Shown piece after piece: positions 1-8,870 of a stretch of 64,000 nt of DNA. Position 1 is the first letter of the stretch. The number at the start of each line of letters is the position of its first letter. The stretch comes from Sporolactobacillus sp. CQH2019 (GTDB taxonomy: Bacteria; Bacillota; Bacilli; Bacillales; Sporolactobacillaceae). Both the position numbers and the translations under genes were made by a program. The stretch spans positions 80,861 to 144,860 of the forward strand of contig NZ_JARAJZ010000006.1 of NCBI RefSeq assembly GCF_028765345.1, in the 5' to 3' direction. The notes under the pieces are model-generated. The model had not been told where the DNA came from. It ran no database searches and saw nothing but the letters and a program-made list of their open reading frames with translations.

Positions 1-239
1 CAATGGTCAAAATCGGGAGCATCGGCCGGCATTCTCCTGCACTAATCAATAAATTTTTCACAATGATCGATAAGTCAACCATAACGGCTGTGAGGAATCG
101 ATGTTGCGGCAGCCGAGTCAATGTGATATTATTTTCATAAATTTTTCTGAATATATCTATTTTGACGATAATTCTGGAATGATTGAAATTCTACTCTTTT
201 GTAAAGAATGGATTCATTTTATACACAAGGGGAGCGGTT
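1..239. other. left-edge region without a recognisable gene
   Basis: I see no convincing gene here. A short open stretch at the extreme left ends at a TAA near position 51 and could be the tail of a gene outside the window, but it is too short to identify. A TTGACG at 162-167 could be a -35 for the regulator that follows, but I see no good -10 at the proper distance. Confidence 0.3.
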
Positions 240-1862
240 ATGCAGATGAGTGTTACAATTGCAGATCTGCTGAAATTGCCCTGTCTGGAAGATGCGACAG
301 TCAAGGCGGGTTCAAATGGATTAAAAAATATTGTCAGTTCTGTTTCTGTATTGGAGTATTCGGAGCCGACCCATGTCCAGAATCTTTTTTTCGAGAAAAA
401 TAAAGTATTTCTGGGCGGAGAGCTGGTGATTACCGGTTTTGTCAATATTAAGGACGATGTCGGCGCCCAGTGCGAATCCATTCGCCGAATACACGCTGCG
501 GGTGATGTGGGCTTAATCATTTATTATGTCGGCATCATTTTGCCGAAGATTGATCAGAAAGTTTTAGATACAGCGAACGGGCTGAATTTTCCGGTTATCT
601 GTATGCCTAAGAATCGCATTGACCTGCGCTACAGTGAAGTCATCAGCGATGTTGTGGAAGCGATTATCAGGGACCAGAGACAAGAGAAATATTTTGTCGG
701 GGAGATGCTGGAGCGTATATCAAGTATGCCGGCCTATCAGCGTAAAGTTGAAAACGTACTGAGAATGATCAGCGACCGGATCCACTGCACGCTGATTATA
801 ACCGACAGGCAGTATGCGATCCTGCAGCGGGCCGCTTGGCCGATGTCGGCAACGGAGCATCTCGAAGAAGCCGTGCAGGTTTATAGAACTGATCAAGATC
901 ACAGCAGGGAAAAAGTGACTTTGAGCAGCGGCAGACAGATTTACATGGACAGCAGGTCGATTCTTTCCGATCACCACGTTACTCTGTATCTTTTTGTCGT
1001 TTCGGAAAGGACCATAGATAAAGAACAGGTGGATCAATCGACGGAAGTCATTCGTTTATTCATTAATATATGGAACAATCAGGAAGGCCATATCGGGACG
1101 ACGGAACTTGTGCACGCCATTATTAAGGACGAACCGGTTAAAATGCGTCGATTGGCAGAGATTATGCATGTCAATGTTGCGTCATTTCATACCGTCTGGG
1201 TCATTTTTGCACGAAACCGGGCACCTTCAGAAAATCAGGATTCCGTGAATCTCGCATTATTATCAGCGGTTAAGACATTCTTTGGGCAGCAAAAAATACA
1301 CTTTGTTGCGGATATCTTTGAAAATCGTGTGCTCGTCTTTTTTGAAGATCTGAAATTTATGGATCAACTGCATTCACAGGCGGAAGCATTTATCCAGGAG
1401 ATCCGGGATGATGCCCATCCGGCGGTGCTGTTTTATCAAACAGGCCTGGAAAATACGACGAACGTCCGCAACACTTATACGCTGTTGAATCTTCATTTAA
1501 AGGATATCTTTGCGATCTATCCGCGAAAAGACATCCTGACTTACCAGGAACTGTTGTTTACGAAAGACTGTGCAGAAATGATCGGCCGGGGAGAAGAAAA
1601 AGTTCAGGAAACGCTTGCTCCGATTGCGCCTATACTGGCCGATGAAAATGGGGAAACGCTGATCAAGACGCTGACTGTCTATTTGCTTGATGTACAAATG
1701 AGTATTGCGAAAACGGCAGATCGATTATATGTTCACCGGAACACTGTAAAATACAGACTGCGGCGGATTGATGAACTCCTTAATTATAATATCCGTAAAT
1801 TGCCGGAAAACTATTGGGTGTACGTCGCGGTGGCGGCAAGGAGGCTGTTGAGAAAAGGTTAG
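240..1862 (+). CDS. PucR-family transcriptional regulator
   Basis: Cytoplasmic DNA-binding regulator of the PucR/CdaR type, a family that often controls purine, allantoin, proline or GABA use. The N-terminal 130 residues match the PucR N domain (VTIADLLKLPCLEDA). The last 60 residues form the PucR C-terminal helix-turn-helix (TADRLYVHRNTVKYRLRRID). I start at ATG 240, preceded at 5-6 bases by AAGGGGAG; an in-frame ATG at 183 would add 19 residues that do not fit the domain and lacks a ribosome site. Length is then 540 residues, usual for the family. It lies just upstream of, and in the same direction as, the NCS1 permease and DUF917/hydantoinase genes, so it probably senses their substrate. 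The effector is unknown. Confidence 0.88.
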   Translation: MQMSVTIADLLKLPCLEDATVKAGSNGLKNIVSSVSVLEYSEPTHVQNLFFEKNKVFLGGELVITGFVNIKDDVGAQCESIRRIHAAGDVGLIIYYVGIILPKIDQKVLDTANGLNFPVICMPKNRIDLRYSEVISDVVEAIIRDQRQEKYFVGEMLERISSMPAYQRKVENVLRMISDRIHCTLIITDRQYAILQRAAWPMSATEHLEEAVQVYRTDQDHSREKVTLSSGRQIYMDSRSILSDHHVTLYLFVVSERTIDKEQVDQSTEVIRLFINIWNNQEGHIGTTELVHAIIKDEPVKMRRLAEIMHVNVASFHTVWVIFARNRAPSENQDSVNLALLSAVKTFFGQQKIHFVADIFENRVLVFFEDLKFMDQLHSQAEAFIQEIRDDAHPAVLFYQTGLENTTNVRNTYTLLNLHLKDIFAIYPRKDILTYQELLFTKDCAEMIGRGEEKVQETLAPIAPILADENGETLIKTLTVYLLDVQMSIAKTADRLYVHRNTVKYRLRRIDELLNYNIRKLPENYWVYVAVAARRLLRKG

Positions 1863-1887
1863 GTTAAAAAGCAAACTCAGTATGACT

Positions 1888-1937
1888 AAAATCAGGCAGG
1901 TTTTGTCCTTGTGGACAATATATCCTGATTTTTTTTA
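1888..1937 (+). terminator. Rho-independent terminator after the PucR gene
   Basis: Nested inverted repeat: outer arms ATCAGG/CCTGAT with an inner stem TTGTCC-TTGT-GGACAA, followed by eight T residues. It separates the regulator from the permease transcript. Confidence 0.85.
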
Positions 1938-1969
1938 TTCTTCTGACTCAATACTTATACAAGTGGACT

Positions 1970-1978
1970 TGCTATAAT
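1970..1978 (+). promoter_or_regulatory. extended -10 promoter for the NCS1/DUF917 operon
   Basis: TGCTATAAT is a perfect extended -10. No good -35 is seen 17 bases upstream, as is usual for extended -10 promoters. It lies 160 bases before the permease start. A strong but orphan Shine-Dalgarno (AAGGAGG at 2032-2038) in the leader is followed by no sensible gene, which suggests a decayed leader or a small deleted gene. Confidence 0.55.
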
Positions 1979-2140
1979 GGGCGTTAAATAAAATATTTTA
2001 AAAATTATATAATTTTTGATGTTTCTTGCTTAAGGAGGTAAGAGCTGTTTAGAAAAAAACAATAGGTGATTCTGTCGGTCATGATTGCAGGTGCGGGTGT
2101 GGGCAATATTCTGTGAAGTCAATTAAATGGAGGGTACTAA

Positions 2141-3460
2141 ATGGCCGGTAATTTTTCGAAAAGTGAAACGGATGATTATTCACTGACAAGAGTGCCGAGA
2201 GAAAAAAGAAGCCAGATGTGGAAAATTCTTCTGATCCGGATCGGGAGCCTGACTTGTATCTCTCAGCTCATGCTGGGAGCGGCGCTGGGTTTTGGACTAA
2301 GTTTCTGGAAAGCGTTCTGGGCAACGATCATTGGGAGTGTGATTCTGCAATTTGTCAGTTTCGGATTAGGTGTGGCCGGTGAAAAGGAGGGGCTGTCGAC
2401 CAGTGTCTTATCCAGATGGACAGGATTCGGCCGTTATGGTTCGGCCATTGTCGGAGGGGCATTTGCGATCAGCCTGACCGGCTGGTTTGGTATTCAGAAC
2501 TCAATTTTTGCTCAGGGGATTATTGCTATTTTAGGCAAGAATCTGAGTTTCCCTCTTATCGCCTGTATAACCGGAGTTGCCGTGACCCTGATCGTCCTGT
2601 TCGGCTTCAGGATGATGAGCTGGACAGCCAATATTGCAGTTCCCGGTTTCTTGATTTTAATTGCATGGGCGACCTACAGTATGCTGAAGAGTCATTCTTT
2701 CACTCATTTAGTGACCATGAATGCACCCGGGGCATTGACGATGAGTGCGGCGATCACGATGGTCACAGGCGGTTTTATCGTTGGCTGCATTATAACGCCG
2801 GATATTACACGTTTTGCAAAAAGTACGAAAGATGTTTTCTGGATTACGGTCATCGGCACGCTTCTTGGCGAACTGGGCATCGGCTTGCTGGGGGTTCTGA
2901 TGGCTCACGCGATCGGCAGCAGTTCGATCATGGCTATTGTTTATCAGCTGACAGGCGTGCTCGGCGTACTGCTTGTTATTTTTTCAACGCTGAAGTTGAA
3001 TGATATTAACCTTTATTCCTCTTCGCTCGGGATTGCTAATTTTATCGAAGCCGTTTTCCATGTAGATGTCAGCCGCGGATTGATCACCATTATCCTGGGA
3101 GCTCTGGGTACCATTTTATCGATGATCGGTGTGATCAATCAGTTCACATCCTTTCTGAGCCTGTTGGGGGTCGTCTTCCCGCCGATTGCCGGAATCATGT
3201 TCATTGATTATTTTGTCCTGAGACGATACAGAAACGAGCTGGATGAATCAAGAAAACACGCCGCCCTGCCGGCCAGAATGGAAAACTTTCATCCGGTTAC
3301 TGTGATTGCCTGGGCTGCCGGGGTGCTTTCGGGATATTTTATCACGTTCGGCATTCCATCGATCACATCGATTTTGATCAGTATCATTGTTTATTATGCC
3401 GGTATGAAAATCTATGCAGCGGTGAAAGTACACAACGATGTGGAACAGATTCATGAATGA
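2141..3460 (+). CDS. NCS1-family nucleobase/hydantoin-type permease
   Basis: Integral membrane symporter of the NCS1 (cytosine/purine/hydantoin) family, about 12 membrane segments over 439 residues, near the usual length for CodB. The start of the transporter core (LTCISQLMLGAALGFGLSF) and GWFGIQNSIFAQG resemble cytosine permease. Family members carry cytosine, allantoin, uracil or benzyl-hydantoin with Na+ or H+. The start ATG has GGAGGG 6-7 bases upstream. It is the first gene of a run of four, followed after 54 bases by a DUF917 gene, so it probably imports the substrate of the DUF917/hydantoinase proteins. I cannot tell cytosine from hydantoin specificity by eye. Confidence 0.85.
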   Translation: MAGNFSKSETDDYSLTRVPREKRSQMWKILLIRIGSLTCISQLMLGAALGFGLSFWKAFWATIIGSVILQFVSFGLGVAGEKEGLSTSVLSRWTGFGRYGSAIVGGAFAISLTGWFGIQNSIFAQGIIAILGKNLSFPLIACITGVAVTLIVLFGFRMMSWTANIAVPGFLILIAWATYSMLKSHSFTHLVTMNAPGALTMSAAITMVTGGFIVGCIITPDITRFAKSTKDVFWITVIGTLLGELGIGLLGVLMAHAIGSSSIMAIVYQLTGVLGVLLVIFSTLKLNDINLYSSSLGIANFIEAVFHVDVSRGLITIILGALGTILSMIGVINQFTSFLSLLGVVFPPIAGIMFIDYFVLRRYRNELDESRKHAALPARMENFHPVTVIAWAAGVLSGYFITFGIPSITSILISIIVYYAGMKIYAAVKVHNDVEQIHE

Positions 3461-3514
3461 TGTAACGCGGACGGCTATATAAAATTCTCTGTAAGCAAAG
3501 GATGGATTACGATC

Positions 3515-4609
3515 ATGAGATATTTAGACAAGCAGGCCATTCAGGATATTGCGACAGGGGCTTCTTTGCTTGGAGCCGGCGGCGGCGGGGATCCTTATAT
3601 CGGAAAACTTATGGCTTTTTCGGCAGTCGAAAAATATGGACCCGTTAAATTACTGGATGTGACTGAGGTTCCTGATGACGCCCTGGTTGTCTCTTCATCA
3701 ATGATGGGCGCACCCTCGGTATTTGTTGAAAAACTTCCGCGGGGAGATGAATATCAGGACTTATTTGATAAATTGAAACGCTATCTGGGGACGGCGGTAT
3801 ATGCAACGTTTCCGATCGAAGCCGGGGGAATTAACTCGATGATTCCGATTGCCGTTGCTGCAAGTCTGGGCATGCCCATGGTAGATTGCGACAGTATGGG
3901 CCGGGCATTTCCGGAACTGCAGATGACAACTTTCAGTATCTACGGACTTGGGGCGACGCCTCTAGCGATCACAGATGAGAAGGGAAATACCGGGATCCTG
4001 GAAACCATTGATAATCATTGGACGGAAAGCATTGCCCGGGCGATTACGGTTCAGATGGGGGCGACTTCATCGATGTGTATTTTTCCAATCAAGGGCAGCG
4101 ACCTGAAAAGGGCCGGAGTCAGGAACATTGTTTCTTATTCGGAGAATATCGGAAAAACAATCCGTGAACTATCAAAGGAAAAAGGATCTTCAATACAGAC
4201 ATTGCTTGATGTGACTGGCGGCTTTCATATCTTAAGCGGAAAAATCATAGATGTCAGCCGCAGCACCGAGGGCGGTTTTAATTATGGAAAAACAGTGATC
4301 GAAGGCATTGATCGGGATAAAAACCGGCAGGCTGAGATCTTATTTCAGAATGAAAATATCGTGCTGAAACGCAACGGTAAGGTCGTCGAAACCGCTCCCG
4401 ATCTCATCTGTCTGGTTGATCTGGAAACACTGATTCCGATGACGAATGAAGGGCTTAAATATGGGAAACGCGTACACATCATTGGCCTGCCCTGCGACCC
4501 GAAGTGGCGGACACCGAAAGGAATTGAACTTGTAGGGCCGCGGTATTTCGGCTATGATCTGGACTACGTACCGATTGAGGAATTATGCAGAAAGGAGGCC
4601 CGTGCCTGA
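3515..4609 (+). CDS. DUF917 family protein, copy 1
   Basis: Full-length member (364 residues) of the family long called DUF917 and, as I recall, now named after S-methyl thiohydantoin desulfurase. The glycine-rich N-terminus (GASLLGAGGGGDPYIGK) and the C-terminal GLPCDPKWRTPKGIELVGPRYFGYD block are typical. Such genes usually sit beside hydantoinase/oxoprolinase genes, as here: the stop codon overlaps the ATG of the next gene (ATGA). A second DUF917 gene lies 1.8 kb downstream with about three quarters of residues identical by eye. Reaction: possibly hydrolysis at a five-membered N-heterocycle; substrate not known from sequence. Confidence 0.85.
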   Translation: MRYLDKQAIQDIATGASLLGAGGGGDPYIGKLMAFSAVEKYGPVKLLDVTEVPDDALVVSSSMMGAPSVFVEKLPRGDEYQDLFDKLKRYLGTAVYATFPIEAGGINSMIPIAVAASLGMPMVDCDSMGRAFPELQMTTFSIYGLGATPLAITDEKGNTGILETIDNHWTESIARAITVQMGATSSMCIFPIKGSDLKRAGVRNIVSYSENIGKTIRELSKEKGSSIQTLLDVTGGFHILSGKIIDVSRSTEGGFNYGKTVIEGIDRDKNRQAEILFQNENIVLKRNGKVVETAPDLICLVDLETLIPMTNEGLKYGKRVHIIGLPCDPKWRTPKGIELVGPRYFGYDLDYVPIEELCRKEARA

Positions 4610-6162
4610 TGAGGTATCGAGTGGGTATTGATGTTGGCGGAACGAATACGGACGCTGTTGTTTTAGATGATCAGTTTAACTTATTGGCCAAGGAAAAATC
4701 GCATACGAGCCGGGACATTGAGGAAGGTATCCGCCATTCCCTGCATCGCGTCCTGCAAAAGTCAAAGATTGATCGGGATCGGATTTCACATGTTATGCTG
4801 GGGACGACGCAGTGTACAAATGCAATTGTCGAGCGCAAACGGCTGTCCAGGGTCGGAGTGATCCGCCTCGGTTATCCGGCGACCCTGTCGGTCGTTCCGT
4901 ATACGGCCTGGCCGCCGGATTTAAGGGATGTATTGTCCGGCCAATTTAAAATTGTTCACGGCGGTTATGAATTTAACGGCAATCTGTTAAGCCGGATCAA
5001 TGAACGGGAAATAAAAGATGTCTTACAGACCTGGAAGGGTCATATTGATGCCGTAGCCGTGATTGGCGTCTTTTCTTCACTAAGAAATGATCAGGAAAAG
5101 CAAGTGGCCGATTGGGTTCACCGGGAAATGGGAAGTCATGTGCCGGTATCTTTGTCCAGTGAGATTGGTTCGTTAGGATTAATTGAACGCGAGAATGCCA
5201 CCATCCTTAATTCGGCGCTTTTTAGCGTGATTCAGACAACCGCTCGCGGATTCGAAAATGCATTAGATGCAGAGGGCATTCATCATGCGCAGATCTATCT
5301 TTGCCAGAACGACGGCACGCTGATGTCGCTGAGCTTCGCGAAAAAATATCCTATTTTTACGATTGCCTGCGGGCCGACCAATTCCATCAGAGGAGCTTCT
5401 TACCTGTCTAAATTGCAGAATGCCGTTGTTCTGGACGTCGGCGGAACGACTTCTGATATCGGCGTAATTACTCATGGATTTCCGCGCCAATCATCTACGG
5501 CTGTTGAGATCGGCGGTATCCGGACGAATTTCCGTATGCCGGATATTATTTCGATTGGATTAGGAGGAGGAAGCATCGTTCGCAGGACGGGCAATAGCTA
5601 TACAATCGGTCCGGACAGCGTCGGGTACCATATAACCGAACGGGCAAAAGTATTTGGCGGCGACATCCTGACAACAACAGATGTGGCTGTTCGCCTGGGT
5701 CAATCGAATGTGGGGGAGAAACGGTTCACTTCGGAGCTCTCTCTTGAAGAGGCAGAACAAATTTATAAAAAAATAGGCGACATGGTAGCTGCTGCCATCG
5801 ATCGAATGAAAAACAGTGCTGAAGATGTGAAAGTGATTTTAGTCGGCGGCGGCGGCATTATTGTTCCCTCGAAAATCAGCGGAGTCAGTGAGTTAATTCG
5901 CGACGAAAACGGTGATGTCGCCAATGCGATCGGCGCCTGCATCTCTCAAGTCAGCGGTCAATACGAGAAAATATATATCTATGATCAAATAAACCGGGAA
6001 GATGCCATGCAGGATGCAAAGGATCATGCGATCAATCAGGCCATTGAGGCGGGTGCCGCAGAAGATTCGATTGAGACAGTGGATGTTGAGGAAGTCCCGC
6101 TCGCTTATTACCCGGGCAACGCTAATCGGATCAGAATTAAGGTTGTTGGGGACCTGGTCTGA
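4609..6162 (+). CDS. hydantoinase A / oxoprolinase family protein
   Basis: Cytoplasmic protein of the ATP-dependent hydantoinase/5-oxoprolinase (HyuA-like) superfamily, 517 residues from ATG 4609. The N-terminal phosphate-binding loop YRVGIDVGGTNTDAVVLD and a second ASKHA-type motif (VVLDVGGTTSDIGVI, about residue 275) are clear, with a further glycine-rich VILVGGGGIIVP near residue 410. AAAGGAGG lies 11 bases before ATG 4609, which overlaps the DUF917 stop by one base; an ATG 24 bases upstream precedes that ribosome site. No HyuB subunit is present, so it is the A-only type often paired with DUF917. It probably opens a hydantoin-like ring or activates it with ATP; the exact substrate is unknown. 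Confidence 0.85.
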   Translation: MRYRVGIDVGGTNTDAVVLDDQFNLLAKEKSHTSRDIEEGIRHSLHRVLQKSKIDRDRISHVMLGTTQCTNAIVERKRLSRVGVIRLGYPATLSVVPYTAWPPDLRDVLSGQFKIVHGGYEFNGNLLSRINEREIKDVLQTWKGHIDAVAVIGVFSSLRNDQEKQVADWVHREMGSHVPVSLSSEIGSLGLIERENATILNSALFSVIQTTARGFENALDAEGIHHAQIYLCQNDGTLMSLSFAKKYPIFTIACGPTNSIRGASYLSKLQNAVVLDVGGTTSDIGVITHGFPRQSSTAVEIGGIRTNFRMPDIISIGLGGGSIVRRTGNSYTIGPDSVGYHITERAKVFGGDILTTTDVAVRLGQSNVGEKRFTSELSLEEAEQIYKKIGDMVAAAIDRMKNSAEDVKVILVGGGGIIVPSKISGVSELIRDENGDVANAIGACISQVSGQYEKIYIYDQINREDAMQDAKDHAINQAIEAGAAEDSIETVDVEEVPLAYYPGNANRIRIKVVGDLV

Positions 6163-6342
6163 ATAGATGAATAGCCGATCGGTCCATGATCAAGAGGCAT
6201 AATCAGCTAAACTCCATTCATCTGAAGGGCAGCGATATAGCCTGCGGTTTTTTTAAGAACCATAGATCCGGAAATGCCTATTATATTCTGCTGCGTGTAT
6301 ATTGAGGGACAGCGGTATGATCGGTTTGAATGGTTCAGTCCG

Positions 6343-6378
6343 GCGGTCTTGTAATTGTATCAAACAAGGCCGCTTTTT
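6343..6378 (+). terminator. hairpin with T-tract ahead of the second DUF917 gene
   Basis: Nine-pair stem GCGGTCTTG/CAAGGCCGC (one G-U) followed by five T residues, ending 39 bases before the next gene. It may end the permease-DUF917-hydantoinase transcript or act as an attenuator for the second DUF917 gene. The 254-base gap from 6163 to 6416 holds no gene. Confidence 0.7.
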
Positions 6379-6416
6379 ACTATCCAATATAAGAGAAACG
6401 GGGGAGATGGCGAACG

Positions 6417-7499
6417 GTGCGATATTTGGAAAAGCAATCCATTGAAGATATTGCTTTAGGCGCTTCATTATTGGGGGCGGGCGGAGGCGGAGATCCATAT
6501 ATAGGTAAACTCATGGCTCTGACTGCCGTTGAAAAGTACGGACCGGTGCAGCTGCTCAGCGTCGATGAAGTGCCCGATGATGTTTTAGTCATTTCTTCGT
6601 CAATGATGGGTGCCCCTTCAGTACAGTTAGAGAAATTTCTTAACGGAAACGAATATAATCGCCTGATGAATCAGCTGACCCGCTATCTTGGGGAAGATGT
6701 GTATGCAACCTATCCCATTGAGGCCGGCGGATTAAATTCGATGATTCCGATTGCCGCCGCCGCCCGGCTGGGGCTGCCGATGGTGGATTGCGACGGTATC
6801 GGCCGTGCGTTTCCTGAATTGCAGATGACGACTTTCGGTATTTATGGAATTCGGGCAACACCGCTTGCAATCACCGATGAGAAGGGAAATATGGGCATTC
6901 TTGAGATGATTGACAATGACTGGACAGAAAGCATTGCCCGGACGATTACCGACAAGATGGGAGCAGCAGCCTCTCTGTGCAGTTTTCCGATTCGGGGCAG
7001 CGATCTAAAAAGGTACAGCGTTCAGAACACCGTTTCCTATTCTGAAAATATCGGCAGAACCATCCGCGAGCTATCAAAGAAAAAGCAGGCGTCAATACAG
7101 ACCCTGCTCAAGGTTACGGCCGGTTATCATATTTTAAGCGGGAAAATTGTAGATGTAAGCCGCAACACTAAGAACGGATTCAATTATGGGAAGACGGTGA
7201 TTGAGGGGCTTGATCAATATAAGTATCAGCGGGCGGAAATATACTTTCAGAATGAGAATATCGTGCTAAAACACAATGGTAAAGCGGCGGTAACCGCTCC
7301 GGACCTCATTTGTCTGGTCGACCTTGAAACCCTGACGCCGATGACAAACGAAGGGCTGAAATATGGGAAACGTGTCCATGTGATTGGCCTGCCGTGTGAT
7401 CCAAAATGGCGGACGCCAAAGGGCCTTGAACTGGTCGGACCGAGATATTTTGGCTATGATCTGGATTATGTTCCTCTCGAACAGGCGGTAAAGTATTAG
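6417..7499 (+). CDS. DUF917 family protein, copy 2
   Basis: Second full-length DUF917 protein (360 residues), aligned end to end with the first copy without obvious gaps until the last few residues. It begins at GTG 6417 with GGGGGAG about ten bases upstream; the alignment of MRYLEKQSIEDIALGASLLG with copy 1 supports this start. Conserved blocks VYATYPIEAGG, MVDCDGIGRAFPELQMTTF and IGLPCDPKWRTPKG are intact, so both copies are probably active. Divergence is spread over the surface-type positions, for example the stretch near residues 70-90. It is separated from the hydantoinase gene by a terminator-like hairpin and may be expressed differently. It may handle a related but different substrate. 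Confidence 0.85.
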   Translation: MRYLEKQSIEDIALGASLLGAGGGGDPYIGKLMALTAVEKYGPVQLLSVDEVPDDVLVISSSMMGAPSVQLEKFLNGNEYNRLMNQLTRYLGEDVYATYPIEAGGLNSMIPIAAAARLGLPMVDCDGIGRAFPELQMTTFGIYGIRATPLAITDEKGNMGILEMIDNDWTESIARTITDKMGAAASLCSFPIRGSDLKRYSVQNTVSYSENIGRTIRELSKKKQASIQTLLKVTAGYHILSGKIVDVSRNTKNGFNYGKTVIEGLDQYKYQRAEIYFQNENIVLKHNGKAAVTAPDLICLVDLETLTPMTNEGLKYGKRVHVIGLPCDPKWRTPKGLELVGPRYFGYDLDYVPLEQAVKY

Positions 7500-7622
7500 T
7501 TCCCATAGCTGATTGGAACGGGTGATACGTAACAACGGCTCGCAGAGAACGAGAAAAGTCGTGATTGAAATAAAGATGGAAAACAGTTTATAGTTAACAA
7601 CAACTTGCAGGGAGTCTTAAAA

Positions 7623-7657
7623 AGCATCGGATGACGTTTTATTATCCGGTGCTCTTA
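7623..7657 (+). terminator. probable terminator after DUF917 copy 2
   Basis: Ten-pair stem AGCATCGGAT/ATCCGGTGCT (one G-U) with a modest T-rich tail (CTTATT). The rest of 7500-7991 shows no gene that I can support. Confidence 0.5.
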
Positions 7658-7991
7658 TTACTGCCTATACAGTAGAGGCTGCCGTAAAATGCAGGACGTG
7701 CTTTTTAAATGATAAAAAATTTTAGTGGGGCAGGGCCTGCTGCGTACATTGCATATTTACGTTTCATTCCGGCATGGAGCATATACAGAGAGACAGATTT
7801 GACTTCGCGTGCTTCTGAAGATTTAAAATCCTTGTGGGATGAGGCTGAGGACGCGCTTTTGTATAAGGTTTTTAGACAAGAGTCGTGAAACTTTGCCCAT
7901 TGATCGCTGTTTTTTGTTTGCCGCTCTAATACATAAAGGATTTTTCTTTTGTTCAGCCCAGCTTGCGTCTATCTGCAACCCGGCCGCGGGA

Positions 7992-8711
7992 TCAGTATTC
8001 CACATAGAAACGGTATTTTGAACCGATATAATAATTTTCACTGTATTCATAGTAATTCTGCTCCACTTGAGAAGTTTGCCGAACTCTTTTTAGAATCGGT
8101 TCATCAGCCTCTACCCTTAAAAGAGACTGCAGTTGACGATTCGCTTTAATCGCTTCAACATATTCATGCTGCTGATTGATGTGAATATTGAACATGGTCA
8201 GGTAATCATAGAGCGAGCCAAAATAATTTTTTTCATCAAGAGAGTAGCCCTCGCGGAACGGAATATGAGTAATTGAATAGGTGAGTACCTCATTATCCGC
8301 ACCGCGAAGCCGTTCGAGATATAAAACCGGATTGCCGATATTCAGGTGCAGTCTTTCCGCCAAAAAAGCGTCGGCTTCGATTTTTTTTACTTTGACATCG
8401 AAAGTAATCGGTGTTTTTCCCAATTCACGCATTTCCTGGGTAAAACTTTTTACTAATGAAAAGGTCGTTTTTTCTGTTATTTTTTCGGGCCCTAAAACGA
8501 ATGTTCCGCGGGCTCGTTCTCTATGTAAATAATTGTCCTGAACGAGGTCTTTAATCGCATTGCGTATCGTTATACGGCTGACATTATACAACTTAGTTAA
8601 CTCAAGTTCCGGAGGAATTTTGTCACCCGGTTTCCATTCGCCGCTGTTAATTTTAAATTTCAGGTCATTTTCGATTTGTATATAAAGGGGAATGTAGCTG
8701 TTTCCTTTCAT
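7992..8711 (-). CDS. GntR-family (HutC/UTRA) transcriptional repressor
   Basis: 239-residue regulator: an N-terminal winged helix of the GntR type (PLYIQIENDLKFKINSG ... LYNVSRITIRNAIKDL, residues 8-65) and a C-terminal UTRA ligand domain (about 90-235). UTRA members bind phosphorylated sugars or small metabolites. It is transcribed away from the mannose-family PTS operon, and the 159-base region between them has one copy of the same 13-bp operator next to each start codon, so it probably represses both itself and the PTS genes until a sugar phosphate is bound. Confidence 0.9.
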   Translation of the reverse strand: MKGNSYIPLYIQIENDLKFKINSGEWKPGDKIPPELELTKLYNVSRITIRNAIKDLVQDNYLHRERARGTFVLGPEKITEKTTFSLVKSFTQEMRELGKTPITFDVKVKKIEADAFLAERLHLNIGNPVLYLERLRGADNEVLTYSITHIPFREGYSLDEKNYFGSLYDYLTMFNIHINQQHEYVEAIKANRQLQSLLRVEADEPILKRVRQTSQVEQNYYEYSENYYIGSKYRFYVEY

Positions 8712-8713
8712 GG

Positions 8714-8726
8714 TATTGTTATATCA
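8714..8726. promoter_or_regulatory. putative GntR operator 1
   Basis: TATTGTTATATCA lies just before the repressor ATG. Its exact reverse complement is at 8841-8853. The core TGTTATATCA is an imperfect palindrome (TGwTATAwCA), as expected for a GntR dimer. Confidence 0.6.
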
Positions 8727-8789
8727 CCACGTTCTTATTGTTTTATTGCTATTACAATTGATAGCATAAATTTTTAAAACAAGCAAGTC

Positions 8790-8803
8790 TGAAAGCGCTT
8801 TAC
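8790..8803 (+). promoter_or_regulatory. candidate cre (CcpA) site
   Basis: TGAAAGCGCTTTAC is close to the cre consensus TGNAANCGNWNNCA (last two bases swapped) and overlaps the presumed -35 of the PTS operon, a position where CcpA represses. Confidence 0.5.
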
Positions 8804-8826
8804 TTTTTAAAACAATCGTGTATACT
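8799..8826 (+). promoter_or_regulatory. probable promoter of the mannose-family PTS operon
   Basis: TTTACT and TATACT are separated by 16 bases. The start of transcription would lie just upstream of operator 2 (8841-8853), so a repressor bound there could block elongation or initiation. Confidence 0.45.
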
Positions 8827-8840
8827 ATAAAATGTAGTAA

Positions 8841-8853
8841 TGATATAACAATA
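8841..8853. promoter_or_regulatory. putative GntR operator 2
   Basis: TGATATAACAATA, the exact reverse complement of operator 1, lies 17 bases before the TTG start of the IIB gene and just after the -10. Confidence 0.6.
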
Positions 8854-8870
8854 AAAAGAGGGGATGGATC

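Noticed and set aside
183-239. Upstream in-frame ATG for the PucR regulator
   Set aside because: No ribosome site and the extra 19 residues precede the start of the PucR domain; ATG 240 has AAGGGGAG at proper distance.
2066-2116. 17-codon frame from GTG before the NCS1 permease
   Set aside because: No ribosome site at the right distance and no known leader peptide; the AAGGAGG upstream is 28 bases away.
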